Notes: generated by a model not told the origin, from the sequence alone. Shown: positions 49,309-58,491, counted from the stretch's first letter. The stretch: DNA of 64,000 nucleotides from DASUAS01 sp963841415 (GCA_963841415.1 CAWJCN010000001.1:372001-436000); one strand, 5' to 3'. Numbers and translations are program-made.

Positions 49309-50649
49309 ATGGGGGACGGCCGGATCACCGTGTTTCTCGCCGACGACAACGTGATCGTCCGCGAGGGTGTGCGGGCGCTGCTCGCGCTCGAGTCCGATCT
49401 CGACGTGGTGGGGACGGCCGACGACTACCCGAGCCTGATCGAGGGGGCCGGTGCCGCCGCGCCTCAGGTGCTCGTCACCGACATCCGCATGCCGCCGACG
49501 TTCCAGAGCGAGGGGATCGACGCCGCGAAGGCCCTGCGCAAACTCCACCCCGGCACCGGCGTGGTGGTGCTGTCGCAGTACGACGACCCCGACTACGCCA
49601 TCGCCCTGCTCGGCGACGGCGCTGCGGGTTACGCGTACCTGCTCAAGGACCGGGTGGGCGAGGGCAACCAGCTGGCACGGGCCGTGCGCGAGGTCGCCAC
49701 CGGCGGCTCGGTGCTCGACCCCAAGATCGTGGAGGCGCTGGTCCAGCCGGTCACCGACGACGCCGGGCTCACCGAGGCCGACGAGCAGCTCCTGCACGAG
49801 GTCGCGGAGGGACGCCCGATCAAGGCGATCGCCAACGCGCGCGGTACCACCGCGGCCGCGGTCGCCGACGCGGTGGAGGCGCTGTTCCTCAAGTTGTCGG
49901 AGGGGGCGAGCACGGGTACCGCCGGCGCGCTCAAGCGCCTCCGCATGCTGCACACCGCGATCGTCGACCGCGAAGAGCAGGGCGAGAAGCTGAGCCGGCT
50001 CCTTCCCGGCGGGCTGGCCGACAAGGTGCGCAACGAGGGTCGCGCCATCGGCGAGACCGAGGAGCTCGAGGTCACCGTGCTCATGGGCGACATCCGCGGC
50101 TACTCGGGCATCGCCGAGCGCAGCGACCCCACCCAGCTCGCGGGGCAGCTGAGCGACCATCGGGCTGAGATGAACAAGGCCATCCTCGACGAGGGTGGCA
50201 CGGTCATGCAGTTCGTCGGCGACGCGGTGATGGCGTGCTTCGGCGCGCCGGTCCCGCTCGACGACCACGCCGACCGCGCGGTGTGCGCGGCCCGGGCGAT
50301 GTTGGAACGGCAGCGCGCGCTCAACGAGCGGTGGCTGACGGCGGGCCGGGCGCCGTTCGGCATCGGGATCGGGATCTCGACCGGACCGGTGGCGGCGGCG
50401 CTGCTGGGTTCGGAGGAGCGGGTCGAGTACACGCTCGTCGGCGACACGGTGAACCTCGCGCAGCGGCTACAGGACCTCGCGCGACCGTCGGGCCGGATCG
50501 TGATCAACGAGAGCACCTATTCCGCGCTGCACTCCGAGTTCGAGATGGTGCCGCTCGACGAGACGACCGTGAAAGGGCGGAACACGCCGGTGCGGGCGTA
50601 CCGGATCGACGTGTTCGACAACATGGAACGGGGATTGGCTGATGGCTGA
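49309..50649 (+). CDS. Response regulator-class III adenylate/guanylate cyclase fusion
   Basis: A 446-residue protein with a receiver domain (6-125; acidic pair D12/D13, phosphoacceptor D58 in VLVTDIRMPP, Lys in YLLKDR), a decayed NarL-type helix-turn-helix (about 150-200) and a class III cyclase domain (about 250-420). The cyclase has both metal aspartates (VLMGDIRGYSG, FVGDAVMACFG) and the transition-state Asn/Arg (VGDTVNLAQRL). It should make cAMP (or cGMP) under phosphorylation control. The front half aligns closely with the regulator at 57756-58418. ATG 49309 has GGAGG upstream; the ABC ATPase gene overlaps it by 8 nt. Confidence 0.9.
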   Translation: MGDGRITVFLADDNVIVREGVRALLALESDLDVVGTADDYPSLIEGAGAAAPQVLVTDIRMPPTFQSEGIDAAKALRKLHPGTGVVVLSQYDDPDYAIALLGDGAAGYAYLLKDRVGEGNQLARAVREVATGGSVLDPKIVEALVQPVTDDAGLTEADEQLLHEVAEGRPIKAIANARGTTAAAVADAVEALFLKLSEGASTGTAGALKRLRMLHTAIVDREEQGEKLSRLLPGGLADKVRNEGRAIGETEELEVTVLMGDIRGYSGIAERSDPTQLAGQLSDHRAEMNKAILDEGGTVMQFVGDAVMACFGAPVPLDDHADRAVCAARAMLERQRALNERWLTAGRAPFGIGIGISTGPVAAALLGSEERVEYTLVGDTVNLAQRLQDLARPSGRIVINESTYSALHSEFEMVPLDETTVKGRNTPVRAYRIDVFDNMERGLADG

Positions 50650-51358
50650 GTTCGTGGTCGAGACGCACGGGCTGCGCAAGACGTTCGAGTCGGAGGGCGC
50701 ACCGGTGCGCGCGCTGCGGGGCGTCGACTTCAAGGTGACGCAGGGCGAGTTCGTGGCGGTGATGGGACCGTCGGGGTGCGGCAAGTCGACCCTGCTCAAC
50801 ATCATCGCCGGGCTCGACACGCCCACCGACGGCGACGTCGCGCTCGCGGGCGAAGCCCTCGTCGGCAAGACCGAGGACGAGCTCGCGATCATGCGTCGCC
50901 GTCACATCGGCATCGTCTTCCAGTTCTTCAACCTGCTCGAGGGCATGAGCGTGCTGGAGAACGTCACCCTGCCGGCGGTGATCGCGGGCGCACCTCGCAA
51001 GCGCGCCGAGACGCGCGCGCGTGACCTGCTCGACCTGCTCGGCCTGGCCGACAAGGCGAAGGACGCGCCCGGGGTGCTGTCCGGTGGGCAGCGGCAGCGC
51101 TTGGCAATCGCGCGCGCACTCGCCAACGAGCCGACGCTCGTGCTCGCCGACGAACCCACCGGCGCCCTCGACTCCGAGGGCGGCCACGAGGTGCTCGAGC
51201 TCTTCCGTCGCCTGCATGCAGGGGGTCAGACCATCCTCATGGTCACGCACGACGACGACGTGGCCGCCGCCGCCGACCGGATTGTGCGGATGCGCGACGG
51301 TCGCATCGAGACCGAGGCCGAGGAAGCCGCCGCCTCGGCTGCGTCGGTCACGTTCTGA
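50642..51358 (+). CDS. ABC transporter ATP-binding protein (MacB/LolD type)
   Basis: A 238-residue ATPase with Walker A GPSGCGKSTLLN, Q-loop VFQFFNLLEG, signature LSGGQRQRLAIARAL, Walker B LVLADEPTGALD and H-loop VTHDDDVA. The insertion-free MacB/LolD/BceA form pairs with FtsX-type permeases that work as mechanotransmission machines rather than pores. Its ATG overlaps the cyclase stop (ATGGCTGA) and two permease genes follow, so it powers that pair. Targets may be lipoproteins, peptides or cell-wall hydrolase activation. Confidence 0.94.
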   Translation: MAEFVVETHGLRKTFESEGAPVRALRGVDFKVTQGEFVAVMGPSGCGKSTLLNIIAGLDTPTDGDVALAGEALVGKTEDELAIMRRRHIGIVFQFFNLLEGMSVLENVTLPAVIAGAPRKRAETRARDLLDLLGLADKAKDAPGVLSGGQRQRLAIARALANEPTLVLADEPTGALDSEGGHEVLELFRRLHAGGQTILMVTHDDDVAAAADRIVRMRDGRIETEAEEAAASAASVTF

Positions 51359-51387
51359 GCCGCGCCGGGAGGGGAGCGGGGAACGCA

Positions 51388-52701
51388 GTGACTGCGGTCG
51401 GGTACCGCTTCCGCGCCGAGCTGCGCGCCAGATGGCGCTCGGTGATCGCGCTGGCGTTGCTCGCCGGCGTCGCGGGCGCGGTCACGCTGGCCGCCATCGC
51501 GGGCGCGCGGCGGACCGACACCGCGTTCGCGCGCATGCTGCGCGAGACGCGCGCAGCCGACGTCCTCGTGAACCCCGACTTCGGCAGCGACGTGCCGGTG
51601 CGCACGACGGTCGTCGGCGCCGCGCTCGCCATCGCCAGCGTCGCCGCCGCCGTGACGTTCGCCGCCAGCCTCGACCACCTCGTCTCCACCCCGCGCCTCT
51701 ACGGGTGGTCGTGGGACGTGAGCGTCGACACCGGCGGGAGCAACGAGCAGGACTCCGCCGCGCTCGGCGCGCAGGTCGACCGGGAGTTGCAGCGCTCCTC
51801 ACTCGTCGCCGGCTTCTCGGCGTCCAGGATCAGCCGGCTCGACGTCGACGGGGTCACCGTCACTGCGCTCGGTGTCCATCCGGAGCGAGGCGACGTCGTC
51901 CCGACCATCGTCGATGGCCGAACACCACGGGCCAACGACGAGGTCGCACTCGGTGCGAAGACCCTCGACCAGATCGGTGCATCGATCGGTGACACCGTGC
52001 GGGTGCAGCCGGACGCCGGCGGCGCGCCGGTTCCGTTGCATGTGGTCGGGCGCGTGGTGTTGCCCGGTCTCGGCACCTACCCCGGATCCGACAAGACCAC
52101 CCTCGGGGAGGGCGCGCTGCTGACCCGGAGCGAGCTGAAGCGGTTGGGCCCGGACTTCGGCGTCGGACCGTATCTGGTGCGGCTCGCACCCCACGCGACG
52201 CGTCGGCAGCTCGGGCAGGCCGTCGTGCCGCCGGGAAGATCGTCCGATGTGACCGTGGCCGGGCTCGAGCGGCCGTCCGACGTCGTGAGCTACGAGCGGG
52301 TGCGCACCACGCCGCTGGTGCTCGCGGGTGTGCTCGCGCTGTTGGCCATCGCGACCGTGGCACACGCACTCGTGACCGCGGTGCGGCGTCGGCGTCGCGA
52401 TCTCGCGCTGCTCAAGACCCTCGGGTTCACGCGCCGCCAGGTCTCGGGATCGGTGGCGTCGCAGGCCACGACGTTCGGCGTCGTCGCGCTCTGCATCGGG
52501 GTGCCGATTGGCATCGTCGTGGGCCGCTGGGCCTGGACCGCGCTCGCCGACGATCTCGGAACCGTCGCCGAGCCCATCGTGCCGGTGCTCGCGTTCGTCC
52601 TGGGCGTTCCGGTCGTGCTCCTGATCGCCAACCTCGTCGCGTACGTGCCGGGGCGGATCGCCGCGCACCTGCGTCCGACCGCGGTGTTGCGGAGCGAGTG
52701 A
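51388..52701 (+). CDS. FtsX-like ABC permease, internally shortened
   Basis: A 437-residue permease. Residues 1-65 match the N-terminus of the next gene's product (ELRARWRSVIALALL and AGARRTDTAF). From about residue 68 the sequence resumes at the second half of that paralogue (VRTTVVGAALAIASVAA, FAASLDHLVSTP, YGWSWD) through to the common end TAVLRSE. About 370 residues, comprising the first extracytoplasmic domain and first FtsX helices, are absent without breaking the frame. The rest holds an extracytoplasmic domain and three C-terminal helices with RRRRDLALLKTLGFTRRQ. GTG 51388 starts 29 nt after the ATPase. It may be functional in a heterodimer with the long permease. Confidence 0.85.
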   Translation: MTAVGYRFRAELRARWRSVIALALLAGVAGAVTLAAIAGARRTDTAFARMLRETRAADVLVNPDFGSDVPVRTTVVGAALAIASVAAAVTFAASLDHLVSTPRLYGWSWDVSVDTGGSNEQDSAALGAQVDRELQRSSLVAGFSASRISRLDVDGVTVTALGVHPERGDVVPTIVDGRTPRANDEVALGAKTLDQIGASIGDTVRVQPDAGGAPVPLHVVGRVVLPGLGTYPGSDKTTLGEGALLTRSELKRLGPDFGVGPYLVRLAPHATRRQLGQAVVPPGRSSDVTVAGLERPSDVVSYERVRTTPLVLAGVLALLAIATVAHALVTAVRRRRRDLALLKTLGFTRRQVSGSVASQATTFGVVALCIGVPIGIVVGRWAWTALADDLGTVAEPIVPVLAFVLGVPVVLLIANLVAYVPGRIAAHLRPTAVLRSE

Positions 52702-55091
52702 TGGGTACGATCCGGATGCTCGCGCGCGCAGAGCTGCGCCATCGGTGGCGGAGCGCCGTGGTGCTGACCTTGCTCGTCGGCTTCGTCGGCGCGGTCGTGG
52801 TCGCGCTCGTCGCCGGCGCGCGCCGCACCGACACGTCACTCGAACGTTTCGAGCGGCAGAGTCGCGCTGCGACGCTCGAGATCGACGTCGGTGAGGCGAC
52901 GCCCGAGCAGATCGAGCGGTTCCGACGGTTACCAGGGGTCGCGGGCGCGGCCGAGTTGCGCCAGCTGACCATGGTCAGCGGTTCCCAGCGGTTCATCGCG
53001 GTGGCCGGTCAAGTGGACGACCGTTTCGGGGAAGTCGTCGATCGCGCCCGTGTCATCGAAGGGCGCCTGGCTGACCAGTCTCGGCCCGACGAGGTCACGA
53101 TCGGTGAATCGCTCGCCGACGAGCTGCACCTCGACGTGGGCGATCGCCTCGAGTTCCGGTCGTACTCGCCTGCCGACATCGACCTGGCACGCGCGAGCAA
53201 CGCGGCGACGCCGTCCCCGCACGGGCCGCCCGTCTCGTTGCGGGTTGTCGGGATCGTGCGCCGCCCACTCGACCTCGGCGGACGTGGGACGGCCGGCGGC
53301 GTCGTCGTCATGACGAAGGCGTTCACCCACACGTACCGCGATCAGATCGGTTCGTTCGCCGGCTCGATCCTCCGGGTGCGCACCGATCATGGCGATGCCG
53401 ACGTGGGGCGCGTGACCCGCGCCGCGAAGCGCATGTTCGGCACGTCCAACGTGTTCTCGTTCCAGAACCTGGGCGTCGAGGGGAAGGGTGCGCAGGACGC
53501 GATCGACGTGGCCACGGTCGGGTTGTACCTCGCGGCGGGGGTTGCTGCCCTCACCGGTCTCGTCGGTGTCGGCATCGCGTTGTCACGGGAGATCTCGGTC
53601 GTCGACGGCGACCAGCGCACGCTGAGCGCCCTCGGCGTGCGCCCCCGCGCGCGCATGCTCGCCGCCGCCGCGATCGGCGTGCCGGTGGCCGTCGCCGGCA
53701 CCGCGCTCGCGGTGGGTGGCGCGATCGTGGCGTCGCCGTTGTTCCCGATCGGGGTCGCGGCCGACGCCGAGCCCGATCCCGGCCTCCACGTCGACGGTCT
53801 GGCGATCGCGATCGGCGCGGTCGCGGTGCTCGTCGCGGTGTTGGCGATCGCGGCCGTCGCCGCCGCCCGCACCGCCCGCATCGCCCGTGCCGCGCGCGAA
53901 CCGACCCGGCCCGGGCTCGCGACGCGAACCGTGTCGGAGCTCGGCGCGCCGCCGCCCGTCGCCGCGGGCATGCGCTTCGCCCTCGATCAAGGCCGAGTCC
54001 GACCCGCGCTGCCCGTCCGCTCGTCGCTCGTCGGCGCGACCTTCGGGATCCTGGTGGTGGTCGCGGTGCTCGTGTTCGCGGCGAGCCTCGACCATCTCGT
54101 GTCGACGCCGTCGGCGTACGGCTGGACGTGGGACACGACCGCGGGTGATCTCGAGGCCAAGCAGCACGGGAACAACGACTGCGGGCCCATCACGACCCGC
54201 CTCACGCGTGAGCCGGCGGTGTCGGCGGTGGCCTCGGTGTGCAGCAGCAGCGTCCAGATCGACGGGCGCCCGGTTCCCGGGTGGGGGTTCGGACAGCTGC
54301 GCGGCCGCATCGAGCCGCGCGTGGCCGAGGGCCGTCCGCCGTCGACGACGTCGGAGGTCGCGCTCGGTGCAGACACGCTCACCGCGGCCGGTCGGTCGGT
54401 GGGCGATCGCGTGCGCATCACCGGTCCCGATCGGGCGGGGACCTATCGCATCGTCGGCAAGGTCGTGATGCCCGGCGTCTCGGATCCGACGCCGCTCGCC
54501 GACGCGGCGGTCTTCACCGCGGCCGGTCTCGCGCGTCTCGGTGGCGCGAACGGCGGCTGGAACTTCGTCGTCAGGTTCGCGCCCGGGGTCGACCGCGCCA
54601 GCGCCGTGCGGCGGCTCCGCGCGATCGGAGGTCCGGATGGCAAGCCGCTGGCGCCGACGGTGCCGATCGAAGTGGATCGGGTGCAACGGATCGACGGCCT
54701 GCCGATCGTGCTCGCGCTCTTCGTCGCCGTGGTCGCGCTGGTCGCGGTCGGCTTCGCGCTCGTCACCGCGGTGCGTCGGCGGCGGCGTGATCTCGCGGTG
54801 CTGAAGACGCTCGGCTTCGATCGTCGTCAGATCCGCATGACCGTCGCGTGGCACGCGACGACGGTCGCCGCCATCGGCCTGCTCCTCGGGATCCCGCTCG
54901 GGTTGGCTTTCGGTCGCGTGGTCTGGCGGCTGCTCGCCAACGAGCTGGGCGTCGCCGCCAGCGCGACGTGGCCGGTGCTTGCGATCGTCGTGCTCGTCCC
55001 CGTCGCCCTGCTCCTCGTCAACCTCATCGCGGCGTTCCCTGCTCGCCGCGCAGCTCGTACTCGCCCTTCCGTCGTCCTACGATCGGAGTGA
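52701..55091 (+). CDS. FtsX-like ABC permease, full length
   Basis: A 796-residue permease of the two-FtsX-domain class: helix 1 (about 20-40), extracytoplasmic domain (about 45-260), three helices (about 270-405), linker with helix 5 (about 445-465), second extracytoplasmic domain, and three C-terminal helices including RRRRDLAVLKTLGFDRRQ. The end AFPARRAARTRPSVVLRSE is typical. Start and stop overlap with the upstream permease (TGATG). It should work with the adjacent ATPase, transmitting force across the membrane or extracting a lipid-linked substrate. Confidence 0.9.
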   Translation: MGTIRMLARAELRHRWRSAVVLTLLVGFVGAVVVALVAGARRTDTSLERFERQSRAATLEIDVGEATPEQIERFRRLPGVAGAAELRQLTMVSGSQRFIAVAGQVDDRFGEVVDRARVIEGRLADQSRPDEVTIGESLADELHLDVGDRLEFRSYSPADIDLARASNAATPSPHGPPVSLRVVGIVRRPLDLGGRGTAGGVVVMTKAFTHTYRDQIGSFAGSILRVRTDHGDADVGRVTRAAKRMFGTSNVFSFQNLGVEGKGAQDAIDVATVGLYLAAGVAALTGLVGVGIALSREISVVDGDQRTLSALGVRPRARMLAAAAIGVPVAVAGTALAVGGAIVASPLFPIGVAADAEPDPGLHVDGLAIAIGAVAVLVAVLAIAAVAAARTARIARAAREPTRPGLATRTVSELGAPPPVAAGMRFALDQGRVRPALPVRSSLVGATFGILVVVAVLVFAASLDHLVSTPSAYGWTWDTTAGDLEAKQHGNNDCGPITTRLTREPAVSAVASVCSSSVQIDGRPVPGWGFGQLRGRIEPRVAEGRPPSTTSEVALGADTLTAAGRSVGDRVRITGPDRAGTYRIVGKVVMPGVSDPTPLADAAVFTAAGLARLGGANGGWNFVVRFAPGVDRASAVRRLRAIGGPDGKPLAPTVPIEVDRVQRIDGLPIVLALFVAVVALVAVGFALVTAVRRRRRDLAVLKTLGFDRRQIRMTVAWHATTVAAIGLLLGIPLGLAFGRVVWRLLANELGVAASATWPVLAIVVLVPVALLLVNLIAAFPARRAARTRPSVVLRSE

Positions 55092-55093
55092 CC

Positions 55094-57262
55094 GTGGCCA
55101 CCAGGCTCGACGACATCCAACCTCTGGACCTCGGGAGCATCCGCGACGACGTGCCCGAGCGTCCATCGTGGACGTCACGCGCGACCGCGTCGTTGCTGCT
55201 CGCCGTCGCCGCGGTCGTGGTCGTCGTCATCGCGGCGTTGATCGGCGATCGCACACCGCTCGGTCCCGGTCGCGCGCTCTCGATCGTGCTCGTCGCCGGG
55301 TGGGCGTTCGCGTCAGTGTTCGTCGCAGTCCACCGACCGCGTGAGCCGCTCGCGGCGGTGATGGCATTCGCTGCGTTCATGGGCGCGGCGGTGCTGCTGG
55401 GAGCCGCGCTCGCCGGGCGCGACGTCGCCACCGCCACCGTGCGCGACTTCGGCGCGGGTATGCGGGGCGTCGCGTTCGCGCTGCTTCCCGCGGTCGGTCT
55501 GCACCTCGTGCTCGGACTTCCCGACGGCGCGCTCGCGACCCGGGCGCGACGCCTCTGGACGCTCGCCGGTTATGCGGCGAGCGCGGTGCTCGCGATCGTG
55601 TATGTGAGCGATCGTCCCGACATCGCCGTCGCACCCATCGTCGTGCTCGTCGCCGTCGACGCCTGCGTCGGGCTCGTGGGCTACGTGGCGCGGTGCCGCA
55701 ACGCGCGGAGCGTGCAAGAACGCGCGCGGCTCCAGTGGCCCGCATGGGGTGTCGTCGTCGCCGGCGCGATCTCGCTCGGCGCGTGGGTGCTGAACCAGTT
55801 GCTCTCCTGGCCCGACGACGTCCGCACGGTCGTGCTTTCCACGACGGTGCTCGTCCCGCTGTCGCTCGCGCTCGGTGCGTCGGAGCGGCTGGCGGTGCGC
55901 ATCGACCGCCTGCTCGTGCACACGATCACGATGGCCGGGCTGGCGGCGATGGTCGCCGCGTCGTACCTCCTCATCGTGCTCGGCCTCGGGCGCGCGCCGT
56001 CGGGCGACGAGAAGACGCTGCTCGGACTGTCGATGCTCGCGGCTGCGATCGCGGCACTGCTCTGGATCCCGGTGCGCGAACGTCTCACCGAGTTCGCCAC
56101 CCGCCGCGTCTATGGCGAACGGCACGCGCCCGACGAGGTGATCCGCACCTTCGGCAGTCGGCTCACGCGCGCGCTGCCGCTCGACGAGCTGCTGCTCCAA
56201 CTCGCCGAATCGCTGAAGAAGACGATGTCGTTGAGCGTGGCCGAGGTGTGGACGCGTGCCGCGAGCGGCAAGCTCGAGCGCACGGTGTCGGTGCCCGATC
56301 GCGGTCCGGAGACGATGACGCTGGGCGCGGAGGAAGAAGCTGTCGTCGCGCGCGCCGGCGTGTCGGGTGCAGCGTGGACGAGGATCTGGATGCCGAAGGC
56401 GATCACGTCCGACGACGAGGTGCTGCGCGTCGCGCCCATCACCAACAGCGGCGAACTGCTCGGCCTCATCATCGTGCGCCGCCCGCAGGGATCGCTCCTC
56501 TTCGACGAGAACGAGGACCAGGCGCTCACCGAGCTGGCGCGCCAGGTCGGACTCGCGCTGCACAACGTGAACCTCGACTCCGCGTTGCAGGAGTCGCTCG
56601 ACGAGGTGCGCCGTCAGGCCGACGAGCTCCGGGCGTCGCGCGCCCGCATCGTCGAAGCCGGCGACGCGCAACGCCGACGCATCGAGCGCGACCTGCACGA
56701 TGGCGCGCAGCAGCACCTCGTTGCGCTCGCGGTGAGCGTGAACCTGGCGCGGCAGATCGCCGACTCCGATCCCGACACCGCGAAGCAGATGCTCGAGCAG
56801 ATCGGCAGTGATCTCCAGGAAGCCGTGCAGGAGCTGCGCAACCTCGCGCACGGCATCTACCCGCCGTTGCTGATGGACCGCGGGCTCGCCGAGGCGCTGT
56901 CGGCGGCCGCAGGTCGCGCCGCGCTTCCCACCGGCACGTCGGCCGAAGGGATCGGGCGCTACCCGCAGCAGGTGGAGGCGGCGGTGTACTTCTGCTGCCT
57001 GGAGGCGTTGCAGAACGCCGCGAAGCACGCGGGCGACGGCGCCCAGGCGATGATCACGATCTGGGAGGACGAAGGCGCGCTGCTCTTCGAGGTGCGCGAC
57101 GACGGCGCCGGGTTCGACCTCGCGTCGCGTGCGCACGAGGGCCACGGGTTCGTCAACATGGGAGACCGTGTCGGCGCCATCGGCGGGACGATCTCGGTGG
57201 AGTCGGCGCCCGGCCAGGGCACCGCGATCCGGGGTCGGATCCCCCTCGCCGACGCAGCCTGA
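55094..57262 (+). CDS. Membrane sensor histidine kinase (NarL/DegS type)
   Basis: A 722-residue kinase. The N-terminal third has about eight to ten hydrophobic segments (residues about 30-325), then a GAF-like domain (about 340-490; GELLGLIIVRRPQGSLLFDENED), a coiled linker, the HisKA_3 dimerisation helix with H535 in RRIERDLHDGAQQHLV, and an ATPase domain (EALQNAAKHAG N-box, VRDDGAGFD G1, GHGFVNMGDRVGAIGG). It should phosphorylate NarL-type regulators. GTG 55094 has GGAG 5 nt upstream and lies 2 nt after the permease stop. Candidates for phosphotransfer are the cyclase receiver and the two regulators encoded just downstream. Confidence 0.92.
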   Translation: MATRLDDIQPLDLGSIRDDVPERPSWTSRATASLLLAVAAVVVVVIAALIGDRTPLGPGRALSIVLVAGWAFASVFVAVHRPREPLAAVMAFAAFMGAAVLLGAALAGRDVATATVRDFGAGMRGVAFALLPAVGLHLVLGLPDGALATRARRLWTLAGYAASAVLAIVYVSDRPDIAVAPIVVLVAVDACVGLVGYVARCRNARSVQERARLQWPAWGVVVAGAISLGAWVLNQLLSWPDDVRTVVLSTTVLVPLSLALGASERLAVRIDRLLVHTITMAGLAAMVAASYLLIVLGLGRAPSGDEKTLLGLSMLAAAIAALLWIPVRERLTEFATRRVYGERHAPDEVIRTFGSRLTRALPLDELLLQLAESLKKTMSLSVAEVWTRAASGKLERTVSVPDRGPETMTLGAEEEAVVARAGVSGAAWTRIWMPKAITSDDEVLRVAPITNSGELLGLIIVRRPQGSLLFDENEDQALTELARQVGLALHNVNLDSALQESLDEVRRQADELRASRARIVEAGDAQRRRIERDLHDGAQQHLVALAVSVNLARQIADSDPDTAKQMLEQIGSDLQEAVQELRNLAHGIYPPLLMDRGLAEALSAAAGRAALPTGTSAEGIGRYPQQVEAAVYFCCLEALQNAAKHAGDGAQAMITIWEDEGALLFEVRDDGAGFDLASRAHEGHGFVNMGDRVGAIGGTISVESAPGQGTAIRGRIPLADAA

Positions 57263-57268
57263 CTTGAC

Positions 57269-57682
57269 TTAGCAACTGGTGGCGCCGTCACCGTCACCGT
57301 CGGCGCCGAAGCGCTTCCAGATGTCGAGCACGACCGCCGGGCCGAACTCCTCCTTGTGCACGTACTCCGCCGCGCCCGACGATCCTGCGTCGGCGGGCAG
57401 GTCGCCGGACTGGTACGTGGAGAGGAGCATCACCACGGCGTGGGGATGGGCGGCGGTGATGCGGCGGGTGGCCTCGATGCCGTTGATGCCGGGCAGGTTG
57501 ATGTCCATGAGGACGAGCCCGGGGGAGAGGGAGTCGGCGAGCTCGACCGCCTCCTCGCCGCTCTCGGCCTCGCCCACGACCTCGAACCCGGGGGTCGCCG
57601 TCACCACTGCGCGGGCCGCGCGGCGGAAGGGTGCTTGGTCGTCCACGATCAGGACGGCAACGGGATCGGCCACGTGCGTCAT
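57269..57682 (-). CDS. Receiver-domain-only response regulator
   Basis: A 137-residue stand-alone receiver. Acidic pocket D14/D15, phosphoacceptor D60 in LVLMDINLPGINGIEA, Thr/Ser in LLSTYQ and the conserved Lys in YVHKEEFG are present. No output domain follows; the C-terminus is GADGDGDGATSC. It may act as a phosphate sink or allosteric partner for the convergent kinase, from which it is separated by 6 bp. ATG 57682 is used; no strong Shine-Dalgarno is visible. Confidence 0.88.
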   Translation of the reverse strand: MTHVADPVAVLIVDDQAPFRRAARAVVTATPGFEVVGEAESGEEAVELADSLSPGLVLMDINLPGINGIEATRRITAAHPHAVVMLLSTYQSGDLPADAGSSGAAEYVHKEEFGPAVVLDIWKRFGADGDGDGATSC

Positions 57683-57730
57683 TGTCGCATCCGCCGCGGT
57701 CACCCGGCAGGGTGCGGCCACCACCCCACC

Positions 57731-57749
57731 AGGGAGGGGAGTCCTCCCT
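57731..57749 (-). terminator. Hairpin after NarL-type regulator gene
   Basis: AGGGAGG (57731-57737) pairs with CCTCCCT (57743-57749) around a 5-nt loop, 6 nt after the regulator stop on the minus strand. It probably separates that gene from the receiver-only gene downstream. Confidence 0.5.
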
Positions 57750-57755
57750 CGATGG

Positions 57756-58418
57756 TCAACGGTCGGCGAGGTAGAGCAGGACCGCCTTGACCCGGCGGTG
57801 GACGTCGGGCTCCGCGGACAGGCCCAACTTGGAGAAGACCGAATTGATGTGCTTCTCGACCGCGCGTTCCGACAGCCCGAGCGCGGCCGCCACCGACGCG
57901 TTGTTGCGGCCCTGGGCCATCTCCGCGAGCACCTCGCTCTCTCGCGGCGTGAGGTACTGCAACGGGGAGTCGGCGCGACGTGACCGCGCCTCGACCAGCG
58001 CCTCGACCACCTTCGGGTCGATCACCGAACCGCCCCCGGCGACCTCGCGCACGGCTCGCACGAGTTGGTCGACATCGGAGACGCGCTCCTTCAGGAGGTA
58101 GGCGCGCCGTTCCGAGCCGCCGTCGAGGAGCTCGAGCGCGTAGCCGGGCTCGACGTACTGGCTGAGCACCACGACGCCGAGCTGCGGGTGCGACTGGCGG
58201 AGCTGCGCCGCCGCCCGCACACCCTCGTCGGTGCCGGTGGGCGGCATGCGGATGTCGGTGAGGACGACATCGGGCGCGTCGATCTCGACCGCGGCGAGCA
58301 GGCCGTCGAAGTCTTCGCACACGCCGGCGACCTCGATGTCGGGGTCGGCGTCGAGCAGACGGGTGACGGCCTCGCGCACGAGATAGTTGTCCTCTGCGAC
58401 GACGACCCGGATGGGCAT
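57756..58418 (-). CDS. NarL/LuxR-family response regulator
   Basis: A 220-residue regulator: receiver (1-120; D10, phosphoacceptor D55 in VVLTDIRMPP, Lys in YLLKER) and a LuxR-type DNA-binding domain (LTPRESEVLAEMAQGRNN, LGLSERAVEKHINSVFSKL). It is strikingly similar over its length to residues 1-200 of the cyclase fusion, sharing GVVVLSQY, LVRAVREVA-type and GGGSVIDPKVVEALV segments, so the two are paralogues. ATG 58418 is 7 nt after TAGCCT on the minus strand (leaderless) and divergent from the DUF2207 gene. The nearby kinase is the probable partner. Confidence 0.93.
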   Translation of the reverse strand: MPIRVVVAEDNYLVREAVTRLLDADPDIEVAGVCEDFDGLLAAVEIDAPDVVLTDIRMPPTGTDEGVRAAAQLRQSHPQLGVVVLSQYVEPGYALELLDGGSERRAYLLKERVSDVDQLVRAVREVAGGGSVIDPKVVEALVEARSRRADSPLQYLTPRESEVLAEMAQGRNNASVAAALGLSERAVEKHINSVFSKLGLSAEPDVHRRVKAVLLYLADR

Positions 58419-58491
58419 GGCCCGGAGGCTACCGGTAGGTAGATCCGACGAGCGGGTCCTCACCGGGGAAAGTCAGTAGCCTCCCCGTCCG

